In this document: in pieces, positions 1 to 5,371 of the stretch
Layout of the letters: each line of letters starts with the position of its first letter
Position numbering within the stretch: the stretch's first letter is position 1
Source: Candidatus Omnitrophota bacterium
Lineage (GTDB): Bacteria; Omnitrophota; Gorgyraeia; Gygaellales; Profunditerraquicolaceae
NCBI GenBank assembly: GCA_016931435.1
Contig: JAFGET010000074.1
Location: forward strand, 1 to 7,096
Direction of reading: 5' to 3'
Length of the DNA: 7,096 nucleotides
Program-made: the position numbers and the translations under genes
Notes under the pieces: model-generated
Told to the model about the DNA's origin: nothing
The model's input: only the letters and a program-made list of their open reading frames with translations
Database searches by the model: none

Positions 1-106
1 CGCCCCAGGCTGCGCCCGCCCTGAAATGTTCGGGCAAAAATAAACCCAGCGGAGAAAAAATGATCAATATTGCCAATCCCAGCCATAATTTGGTGACGGT
101 CTTCAT
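1..106 (-). CDS. PDGLE/NikN-like small membrane subunit of an ECF nickel/cobalt importer, N-terminal fragment
   Basis: About 35 residues are visible before the window edge, starting MKTVTKLWLGL. They form one hydrophobic helix (about residues 8-27) followed by a short segment with LPEHFRAGAAWG. This start matches the small PDGLE-type proteins that accompany CbiM/NikM, either fused to it or as a separate gene; the helix and its position directly after cbiM are the evidence. The family is an accessory membrane component of group I energy-coupling-factor importers for Ni2+ or Co2+. The ATG lies 2 bases after the cbiM stop. Its ribosome-binding site (AGGAGAGGG on the minus strand, about positions 112-120) lies inside the end of cbiM, so translational coupling is likely. 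The 3' end is outside the window. The diagnostic C-terminal motif is not visible, so the family call rests partly on context. Confidence 0.72.
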   Translation of the reverse strand, partial: MKTVTKLWLGLAILIIFSPLGLFLPEHFRAGAAWG

Positions 107-108
107 AA

Positions 109-789
109 TCACCCTCTCCTTTCTTCAAGAAATTCCGGAGATTGTTTCTGCAGAAATTTTATTACCAGAGCAGTCACAACGGCCTCTACCCAACCGAATA
201 TCAACAGATGTTCACCTGCCATTGCCGATACCGCAGCCTTTAATCCGTAAGGACAGTAAAGCGCCTGCCCGGCTGCCGTATGATGCAAGGCCGGCTGTAA
301 TCCGAACTCTATCCCTGTCAAGAACGCAGCAAGATTAAGGCCGATATAGCCTGCTACAGCCGAAGCTAATACCCTTCTGGATGAAGTTACCGCGGAATTA
401 CCACTGACGGCTTTATAGATATAATAACCGGTAAAAGGCAAAACAAATGCCATGTTGAAACAGTTGGCTCCAATCGCGGTGATCCCGCCATCCCCGAACA
501 ATAATGCCTGCACGACCAAGGCAACGGTTATGGCAATACATGCTGCCTGGGGCCCGAGCAATATCGCAATAAGCACTCCTCCTACCGCATGCCCGGTCGA
601 ACCTGCCGGGACCGGCACATTGAACATCATGATCACGAAACTAAACGCTGCCCCTATCGCTAAAAGCGGGACCTGCTTTGCCTTGAGATTCTTTTTGACG
701 GATACCGAAACCGTCTTCCATATCGGGATCATCACCAGATAAAAGAACCCGCAGCTGGCTGGCCCTAAATACCCGTCTGGTATATGCAT
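109..789 (-). CDS. cbiM: CbiM/NikM substrate-specific membrane subunit of an ECF nickel/cobalt transporter
   Basis: This 226-residue multi-spanning protein has the canonical family opening MHIPDGYLGP. In NikM structures the metal is held by the N-terminal amine of Met1, His2 and His67. Here His2 and His67 (in GSTGHAVGG, residues 63-71) are both present at exactly those positions. Other family hallmarks are VPVPAGSTGH (58-67), LFGDGGITAIGAN (about 97-109) and an AGEHLLIFG segment near the C terminus. Length is normal and it looks intact. The N-terminal Met must be free for metal binding, which fixes the start; the AGAGGTG ribosome-binding site lies just upstream. It should work in the inner membrane with a coupling protein (CbiQ/NikQ) and an ATPase (CbiO/NikO), presumably encoded beyond base 1. 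Sequence alone does not separate Ni from Co. The nikR-linked locus favours nickel, so nikM would be an equally valid symbol. Confidence 0.93.
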   Translation of the reverse strand: MHIPDGYLGPASCGFFYLVMIPIWKTVSVSVKKNLKAKQVPLLAIGAAFSFVIMMFNVPVPAGSTGHAVGGVLIAILLGPQAACIAITVALVVQALLFGDGGITAIGANCFNMAFVLPFTGYYIYKAVSGNSAVTSSRRVLASAVAGYIGLNLAAFLTGIEFGLQPALHHTAAGQALYCPYGLKAAVSAMAGEHLLIFGWVEAVVTALVIKFLQKQSPEFLEERRG

Positions 790-852
790 ATAACACCTCT
801 GGACTTGACCGGCTTTAACTACTACTACCCCGGCATTATTTCTTAGGCTTCA

Positions 853-881
853 ATTATATACGATGATTTATTATATCTTAA
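853..881 (-). promoter_or_regulatory. Putative sigma70-type promoter for cbiM
   Basis: On the minus strand a -35-like TTAAGA (876-881) is followed after 17 bases by a consensus -10 TATAAT (853-858). The expected start of transcription is near base 846, giving a leader of about 57 bases before cbiM. A second TATAAT at 870-875 overlaps the spacer. The region is AT-rich, so chance matches are plausible. If real, it would let cbiM be transcribed separately from the receptor operon upstream. No full NikR-like double half-site is visible here. Confidence 0.4.
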
Positions 882-891
882 TTCCTCTTGC

Positions 892-1392
892 TTAAAAGAA
901 AATAACCTTTGAGAAAAAGAGATTCGCTAATAATCCTGCTATGATAGAAAGAGGTAGGACTAAAATAAACTCGATCAATGCCAATTGCCATCCTAAGAGT
1001 GATATTTCTATAGGTAGCCTCCTGACGGGCCAAGTCTGCCAGGCTACTATATAAGCGATCACAGCCCCTACGCTGGCTCCCCCCTTAAGAAGACTGAAAG
1101 CAATAGGAAAAACCACATATATAGGGCCGGGAGTTATGCCTCCCAGCAAACATCCAAAAATCACAGCCTTGAAGCCCTTTTGAGATCCCAGCCAGCCAGA
1201 AAAAGAATTTACCGGAACAAGCACCTGAAGAATGCCGCCTAAAATAAAAGCAAATACAATTAACGGCAATGCTCTTAAGAAATTGATCCCTCCGGTCCTC
1301 AGGCCGGCTATGGCTAAAGAAGGTTTTTTGAAATAGACCGCTATATAAAATAATATTACAATTCCTAAAAAAATTAAGGTTATCTTTTCCAT
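892..1392 (-). CDS. Half-size permease of the DUF318/ArsP_1-like family
   Basis: The protein is 166 residues from the chosen ATG and has about five hydrophobic segments. Its family-like signature is GGITPGPIYVVFPIAFSLLKGGAS-type, centred on the GG-x-TPGPIY core about one half of the way along. I recognise this as the predicted-permease (DUF318/UPF0718, related to ArsP) fold. Full-length members are about 300 residues with two similar halves, and this protein corresponds to one half. A homodimer would be needed to make a full transporter. I chose the ATG at 1390-1392 because AAAGGA sits 9 bases upstream and the protein then opens with a membrane helix. An ATG at 1429-1431 would add 13 mostly charged residues but has no good ribosome-binding site. 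It lies between the TsaA-like gene and cbiM, suggesting metal transport or export, but the substrate is unknown. The residues WQTWPVRRLP near the end of helix four are notable. Confidence 0.75.
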   Translation of the reverse strand: MEKITLIFLGIVILFYIAVYFKKPSLAIAGLRTGGINFLRALPLIVFAFILGGILQVLVPVNSFSGWLGSQKGFKAVIFGCLLGGITPGPIYVVFPIAFSLLKGGASVGAVIAYIVAWQTWPVRRLPIEISLLGWQLALIEFILVLPLSIIAGLLANLFFSKVIFF

Positions 1393-1401
1393 CGCATATT
1401 T

Positions 1402-1407
1402 TCCTTT
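1402..1407 (-). promoter_or_regulatory. Ribosome-binding site deciding the permease start
   Basis: AAAGGA on the minus strand lies 9 bases before the ATG at 1390-1392. The upstream in-frame ATG at 1429-1431 has only a purine-rich AAGAAG stretch close to it. This favours the shorter 166-residue permease. Confidence 0.5.
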
Positions 1408-1436
1408 CGAATCCGGTATTTTCTTCTTCATTCTTC

Positions 1437-1940
1437 TTAATCTGGATGATGATGTTTTTTTAAGTGTTTTTTAACCCAATCCGGTAAGGTGGCTCCAGGA
1501 TAACTGTCAAAATCAGGGATATATGGCTTAATATCCAAAAGCGGGCTTCTGTCTAAAGCATCTAGCCCTTTGACGGTTATTCTACCGCTTACAGAAGAAA
1601 AATCTACTATCTCCACTACTGAAAGTCCGATAGGATTAGGCCGTACCGGCATTCTTGTAGCAAATAATCTTACCTTGGGAGGCTTGCCATGGTCCCTAGG
1701 CATCCTCCACTCTCGTGCCTTATGGATCCAGTAAAGGATTATCATATGAGAATAACCTTCCAACCCTCCTATCTTTGCGCGGTGCTCAGGATAAAGGATA
1801 AGCTCTGAGATATCATCGGTCCAGCCCTTTTGGCCATGAGGCCGCGGGATGTCGCGATAATGAGCATAACGCGAATCAATATAACCGACGGGGTTTAAAG
1901 TAATTTCTCTGCTTTGAGATCCGGCATTGCTTTTGACCAT
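1437..1940 (-). CDS. TsaA-domain (TrmO-like) protein, possible SAM-dependent tRNA-modifying methyltransferase
   Basis: This 167-residue soluble protein has the TsaA/YaeB signature: LNPVGYI (15-21), FATRMPVRPNPIGLS (93-107) and GLDALDRSPLLDIKPYIP (125-142). Characterised E. coli TrmO uses S-adenosylmethionine to N6-methylate t6A37 in threonine tRNA. It is about 235 residues long and has an extra C-terminal domain that this protein lacks. This protein therefore resembles the shorter single-domain, archaeal-type members, whose substrate is less certain. It has no cysteine, signal peptide or membrane segment. The tail KKHLKKHHHPD carries four histidines and could bind metal, which would fit its place in a nickel locus; this is inference. 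A strong ribosome-binding site, GAGGAGGT (1948-1955), lies 7 bases before the ATG, and the gene starts 18 bases after the receptor stop codon, so the two are almost certainly co-transcribed. Confidence 0.85.
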   Translation of the reverse strand: MVKSNAGSQSREITLNPVGYIDSRYAHYRDIPRPHGQKGWTDDISELILYPEHRAKIGGLEGYSHMIILYWIHKAREWRMPRDHGKPPKVRLFATRMPVRPNPIGLSVVEIVDFSSVSGRITVKGLDALDRSPLLDIKPYIPDFDSYPGATLPDWVKKHLKKHHHPD

Positions 1941-1958
1941 CGCCTTTACCTCCTCGTT

Positions 1959-3995
1959 TTACCACTCCACAGTAACAGATCCGCTAGTCAATCTTCCCGG
2001 AGACCTTAAGTCTTCCGAAGCTTCATTAGGGACATCGTATTCTCTATCAAAAATATTCTCGCAAATAAGTGCAATTTCGATATTTTTATTTATTTTTTTT
2101 GCTAATTTCAAGTCGCATGAATAATGACTTTTTAACTTATCGATGTTTTCGTTATCGGCATACATCCTTCCGACATAACGCAATGCTACAGAAAAAATGA
2201 ACATCTTCGGATCACCATAGGTGGCCATGGCGTTGACCTGTTGATTCGGCTGCATCGCCAGGTATTTTCCGTTAAGATCGGAATCCGCAGCGTCTTCATC
2301 GATCTTAGAAATATGAAAAAGGTGGCCGAGCGAGCACAACCATTGCTTATTTAACCTGTATCTTAAGTCTGTTTCAACTCCGGACATCCACACTTTATCG
2401 ATATTATCGTATTTAGAAGTATTCAGAGAGAGAGTGCGCGTGCCGATAAAATCATTCCCTCGGCTGTAAAAATAACTTACGCCGCCTTCAAGCCCGTCAA
2501 AGAAATTATGGCTTAAGCCGATTTCGTAAGAATTCAGGCTTTCCGGGTCTAAATCCGGATTATTATAAACAGTCTTTGTAGGCCTGGCTAATACCAAATA
2601 CAGCTCCTTTAAGTCCGGGGCATGAAAAGCCTTCCCGGCGGAAGCCCGCAAGATAGTCTTATCGTTCATATGATATACTGCGCCCGCCTTTGGAGAAAAA
2701 GCCACCCAATCTTTTTTGCCGTAATTATAAGAAAAAGCGGCGACGACCGGGCCCGTCTGTCCGCTATCATAGCACCAACCATTGTAACTCCTGACATAGT
2801 CCCCCCTTATCCCGAAAGCAAAAATCAAGCTATCCTCTAACAATCTGGTTTCGTTTTGGATAAAGAAAGCGGCAAGGTCCTGCCTGCCGTTTGCCTCCGA
2901 ACCTCTTGGCTTTTTTTGATATTCGTCTTTTAAACGGATCGACCCTTTTTTATAGTCGAATCCCGCGGTCAATCGATTGATTTTAGATAAAATCAAGCCC
3001 ATTTCTGTCATTGCCCCGATATAAGCATGATCGATGCTCTCTACCATATTCAGATAGTCATAATTAGGCCCTGTGTCGAATTCCCGGTACCAATCCTGGT
3101 CATTCACAAAGAATGTGCCTTTAAATCTTAGATCCCCCAAAAGGCGCTCATAAGTCAAGTAGCCCAGATTCGCTTTATCGTGGATATTAAAATATTGTCT
3201 TCCGCGGCATGTATTTTCATCGTCGTGCAATAAGCCCAGGACAAGATCGGAATCATCGTCTATGGAATAACTTAACTTAAATATTGAATCCCAATCTTTA
3301 TACGCGCGCTTAGTGCTATAAGATCGCGGGTCTTTTTCAGGTATATATCCCCTGCTTTTTAAAATACCCCCTCCCAGGTAATATGAAAATTTATCGGATC
3401 TTCCTCCTTGAGAAAACGCTGCAGACCGGGTATTTAAGCTTCCGTATCCTCCTTTTAAAAAAGTCTTGCTTTGCTCACCTGGCAATTTAGTAATAACATT
3501 CATTGCACCACCCATTGCTCCGGAGCCGTATAATGTCGACATCGGCCCATGCACAAGCTCTATCCTTTCAATAGCCTCGATAGGGACCATCCTCCATTCG
3601 ATCCTGCCCTGCCAGGCTGAATTTACGGGAATACCGTCTATCATGACCAGCGTCCTTTCCTGGCCCGGCACTCCTCTTAAGGTTATTTGTGGTTTCATCC
3701 CCTGGTAAACAGAATCACCTATTATATTTATTTCAGGTAGATAGCGAAAGACTTCATCGAGAGTCTCGGCCCCGGTGCCTGCAATCTGCTCTTTGGTAAC
3801 TACCGTTACCTTTGAAGGCACATCCTTCAAAAATGATTGCTGGCGCGTAGGGGTGATCACTATTCTTTCCAAACTGATAATATCTCCTGAGGGCAGATCA
3901 CGCCTGTTTACTTCCTGCGCCGCTAAATTAAACCGTATCTGACTCAAAATCATAACTAGCATAAATAAATATAATCTTCTACTAAAACGCGCCAT
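1959..3995 (-). CDS. TonB-dependent outer-membrane receptor, probably for nickel (or a nickel chelate)
   Basis: This 678-residue protein has a signal peptide (about 1-26, ending LAAQ) and a TonB-box-like IVITPTR (45-51). A plug domain follows (about 55-170), with LRGVPGQERTLVMIDGIPVN and GPMSTLYGSGAMGGAMNVITK motifs. The rest is a beta-barrel containing AFHAPDLKELY, DLDPESLNSYEIGL and ENIFDREYDV. It ends in an aromatic residue (SVTVEW), as outer-membrane proteins need for barrel assembly. The architecture is BtuB/siderophore-receptor-like and complete. Substrate cannot be read from sequence. The upstream nikR, the shared NikR-like element in its leader and the downstream cbiM make nickel more likely than cobalamin or iron. 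Import would need TonB-ExbB-ExbD encoded elsewhere. The ribosome-binding site AAAGGA (4008-4013) is 12 bases from the ATG, a little far. Several barrel cysteines (for example in NTCRGRQYF and GWCYDSG) are unusual for this class. Confidence 0.93.
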   Translation of the reverse strand: MARFSRRLYLFMLVMILSQIRFNLAAQEVNRRDLPSGDIISLERIVITPTRQQSFLKDVPSKVTVVTKEQIAGTGAETLDEVFRYLPEINIIGDSVYQGMKPQITLRGVPGQERTLVMIDGIPVNSAWQGRIEWRMVPIEAIERIELVHGPMSTLYGSGAMGGAMNVITKLPGEQSKTFLKGGYGSLNTRSAAFSQGGRSDKFSYYLGGGILKSRGYIPEKDPRSYSTKRAYKDWDSIFKLSYSIDDDSDLVLGLLHDDENTCRGRQYFNIHDKANLGYLTYERLLGDLRFKGTFFVNDQDWYREFDTGPNYDYLNMVESIDHAYIGAMTEMGLILSKINRLTAGFDYKKGSIRLKDEYQKKPRGSEANGRQDLAAFFIQNETRLLEDSLIFAFGIRGDYVRSYNGWCYDSGQTGPVVAAFSYNYGKKDWVAFSPKAGAVYHMNDKTILRASAGKAFHAPDLKELYLVLARPTKTVYNNPDLDPESLNSYEIGLSHNFFDGLEGGVSYFYSRGNDFIGTRTLSLNTSKYDNIDKVWMSGVETDLRYRLNKQWLCSLGHLFHISKIDEDAADSDLNGKYLAMQPNQQVNAMATYGDPKMFIFSVALRYVGRMYADNENIDKLKSHYSCDLKLAKKINKNIEIALICENIFDREYDVPNEASEDLRSPGRLTSGSVTVEW

Positions 3996-4042
3996 CTCTT
4001 TTACTTATCCTTTCTTTTAACAGGCTTTCCGGTTTATTCTTA

Positions 4043-4069
4043 TTGTTACGATTATTAATATCGTGTTAC
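4043..4069. promoter_or_regulatory. Putative NikR operator in the leader of the TonB receptor operon
   Basis: On the plus strand TTGTTAC (4043-4049) and GTGTTAC (4063-4069) lie in direct orientation with 13 bases between them, a 20-bp period or two helical turns. The flank of the second half-site extends the match to TATCGTGTTAC (4059-4069), which recurs exactly upstream of nikR. The element lies 48 bases before the receptor ATG, in an AT-rich stretch where the promoter must sit. A weak promoter can be drawn across it, but no convincing -35 is visible. NikR as the binder is inferred from adjacency and repetition. Confidence 0.6.
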
Positions 4070-4077
4070 TAATAAAG

Positions 4078-4105
4078 AAAAAAATAATACCCGCTACTGG
4101 ATATT
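4078..4105 (-). terminator. Possible intrinsic terminator of nikR
   Basis: On the minus strand AATATCC (4099-4105) can pair with GGGTATT (4086-4092), with one U-G wobble and a six-base loop that includes most of the nikR stop codon. One base later comes a run of seven T (4078-4084). The stem is short and has only two G-C pairs, so termination may be partial. It fits nikR being its own unit, with the receptor operon having a separate promoter. Confidence 0.42.
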
Positions 4106-4510
4106 TTTACAGGTACTAGACATGCTCAAGGTCGCGTGCTTGACGCCTTTAGCAGACCTTAAAGCATCGGATAAATTTTGAGCTTCTTGGGGGCTGCCCT
4201 TTACGGCAATTATCTCTAAACAATTATTATGGTCCAGATGGATATGCTGCGTAGAGATAATGATTTTCTGGAAATCATGCTGTATATCAGTAATTTTATT
4301 AAGCAACTCTCTTTTATGATGGTCGTAGATAAGAGTGACTGCTCCGGCTATTTCTTTGCCTTCAAGCCATTCCTTCTTTATTAACTCCTGCCGGATCAGA
4401 TCCCCGATGGCCTTTGAGCGGTTGGTATAATTCTTTCGGGATATCAACCGGTCAAACCCCTCAAGCAGCTCTTTAGGTAAGGAAACTCCGAAACGGATCA
4501 ATTCTGGCAT
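4094..4510 (-). CDS. nikR: NikR nickel-responsive ribbon-helix-helix regulator
   Basis: This 138-residue protein has an N-terminal ribbon-helix-helix domain (about 1-48) and a C-terminal ACT-like nickel-sensing domain (about 55-133). The four high-affinity Ni ligands known from E. coli NikR (H76, H87, H89, C95) align with H78, H89, H91 and C97 here, and the following E99 is also kept. The DNA-reading beta-strand presents R6-G8-S10 where E. coli has R3-T5-T7, implying a different operator. K66-R67 match the E. coli loop residues K64-R65 that touch DNA. The E. coli potassium-site residue E30 is replaced by K33, while D34 is kept as D37. The gene has its own strong promoter and an overlapping operator-like element, suggesting autoregulation. 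No Shine-Dalgarno sequence precedes the ATG. An extra cysteine (C134) sits in the tail. The family call is firm; the targets are inferred. Confidence 0.96.
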   Translation of the reverse strand: MPELIRFGVSLPKELLEGFDRLISRKNYTNRSKAIGDLIRQELIKKEWLEGKEIAGAVTLIYDHHKRELLNKITDIQHDFQKIIISTQHIHLDHNNCLEIIAVKGSPQEAQNLSDALRSAKGVKHATLSMSSTCKNIQ

Positions 4511-4519
4511 ATTTTTATA

Positions 4520-4546
4520 GTAATATTATTTTAAGAATTGTAACAC
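4520..4546. promoter_or_regulatory. Putative NikR operator overlapping the nikR -10 box
   Basis: On the minus strand GTGTTAC (4540-4546) is followed after 13 bases by ATATTAC (4520-4526), the same direct-repeat, 20-bp-period layout as upstream of the TonB receptor. The strong half extends to TATCGTGTTAC (4540-4550), identical in both places. The element covers the -10 hexamer and the expected transcription start, a standard position for repression. Binding by NikR is inferred. Confidence 0.62.
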
Positions 4547-4565
4547 GATAAGGGAATCCTGTCAA
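4537..4565 (-). promoter_or_regulatory. nikR promoter, near-consensus sigma70
   Basis: On the minus strand a perfect -35 TTGACA (4560-4565) is followed by exactly 17 bases and then a -10 TACAAT (4537-4542, five of six matches). The predicted transcription start is near base 4530, giving a leader of only about 20 bases before the nikR ATG. The -35 lies within 20 bases after the amidase stop codon, so nikR has its own promoter rather than depending on the envelope operon. Confidence 0.8.
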
Positions 4566-4575
4566 GATTAAAGGC

Positions 4576-5355
4576 CTATTTCTTTTTAAGGCGGGACCAA
4601 AATTCTTTCCAGGGGAAATCCTTACCCGGGCATTCGGTCTTTGCCCCGGGGACCTGGCCGTGGCCCATGATATTCTTAAGGGGGATCTTATAATATTTTT
4701 TCAAGGTGTCGGTCAGATACACCAAAGCCTGCATTTGTTTTTCAGAGACTTTCTCTTTATTGAAATTCCCTACCAGGCATATGCCTATACTCTTATGGTT
4801 CATCCCGGCGGCCTTACAATGCGCTCCGTCCTGTTGCTTAAGCCAACGCGGGGAAGCTTCTATATGGCCGTCTTCTTTACCGTTGGTGCCGTTATTTATC
4901 ACAAAATCATACCCCAATCCCGCAAACCCCCGTTGGGAATGCGCGGTATTAAAAGCAAGAGCATTGCCTTCATCGGTTGCGCTATGATGGATGATGATAT
5001 ATTTCCATTTCTTTGAACGGTATAAAGGTATCACCGGCCTGACCGGTGCCGCCTCAGGTATAAGCAGGCTCTGCCCCATCTTTAATACCTTAGGATCTTT
5101 CAAATTATTAGCGCGCGCGACATCCTGCATAGTAACGTCATACATCTTGCTTATGCGCCAAATAGTCTCACCAGGCCCGACTACATGGTAAATATCGTGC
5201 CTCAAAGCCGTAGAAGGTATTTGTGGATAGGCCTCGTGGGTAGGATAAGCCGGCGGCCTTAACGGCGCGCGCGCGCAGGAACTTAAAAAAATCGCCAACC
5301 CAATGATCACTACTGGATTGGCGATCTTTACTATAGCTTTATTTCTTATAACCAT
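4576..5355 (-). CDS. LysM and N-acetylmuramoyl-L-alanine amidase (Amidase_2) lipoprotein
   Basis: This 259-residue protein has a signal peptide ending in the lipobox LSSC, with C27 as the lipidated residue. Ala at +2 predicts the outer membrane. A Pro-rich linker is followed by one LysM peptidoglycan-binding repeat (about 55-100, YHVVGPGETIWRISKMY to LLIPE) and a type-2 amidase/PGRP-like domain (about 115-255). Predicted zinc ligands, by comparison with T7 lysozyme, are H123 (IIIHHSAT), H232 (GHGQVPG) and C242 (TECPG), with catalytic Y149 (GLGYDFVI). All are present, so it should be active in cutting the bond between MurNAc and L-Ala of the cell-wall peptide. It starts 16 bases after the channel gene stop codon and is probably in the hflC-mscS operon. 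An intrinsic-terminator-like hairpin lies in its signal-peptide codons. Cell-wall remodelling or recycling is the likely role; the exact one is not visible. Confidence 0.92.
   Translation of the reverse strand: MVIRNKAIVKIANPVVIIGLAIFLSSCARAPLRPPAYPTHEAYPQIPSTALRHDIYHVVGPGETIWRISKMYDVTMQDVARANNLKDPKVLKMGQSLLIPEAAPVRPVIPLYRSKKWKYIIIHHSATDEGNALAFNTAHSQRGFAGLGYDFVINNGTNGKEDGHIEASPRWLKQQDGAHCKAAGMNHKSIGICLVGNFNKEKVSEKQMQALVYLTDTLKKYYKIPLKNIMGHGQVPGAKTECPGKDFPWKEFWSRLKKK
5285..5325 (-). terminator. Terminator-like hairpin inside the amidase signal-peptide codons
   Basis: On the minus (coding) strand ATCGCCAATCCA (5314-5325) pairs with TGGGTTGGCGAT (5291-5302) over 12 base pairs, one of them a U-G wobble, around an 11-base loop. 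Six T residues (5285-5290) follow directly, seven counting the last stem base. This is the form of a rho-independent terminator, yet it lies within codons 11-24 of an intact gene. It may attenuate transcription from the upstream genes, or arise by chance from hydrophobic codons. Confidence 0.4.
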
Positions 5356-5371
5356 ACCCCGCTCTTTTGCT

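Noticed and set aside
60..338. Forward-strand open frames opposite cbiM, the receptor, the amidase and the channel gene
   Set aside because: They lie antisense to well-supported conserved genes, have no recognisable domains and no good ribosome-binding sites.
790..796. GTGTTAT (minus strand) next to the cbiM start as a NikR half-site
   Set aside because: It is a single imperfect copy with no partner at 20 bp on either side and coincides with the ribosome-binding region.
808..834. Repeated CCGGC flanking an ACTACTAC run before cbiM as a hairpin
   Set aside because: The copies are direct repeats; only a 4-bp CCGG pairing is possible, with no T-tract.
790..891. Cobalamin riboswitch upstream of cbiM
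   Set aside because: The gap is only 102 bases, too short for the usual element, and I see no B12-box-like sequence. The gap upstream of the receptor is also under 100 bases.
4048..4066. Short inverted repeat ACGAT-7-ATCGT within the receptor leader, suggesting a palindromic operator
   Set aside because: It is not present in the matching element upstream of nikR, whereas the direct-repeat half-sites with 20-bp period are, so the direct-repeat reading explains both.
5265..5276. Alternating GCGCGC run as a possible Z-DNA or regulatory site
   Set aside because: It is explained by the Ala-Arg-Ala codons right after the lipobox cysteine; nothing else marks it as functional.
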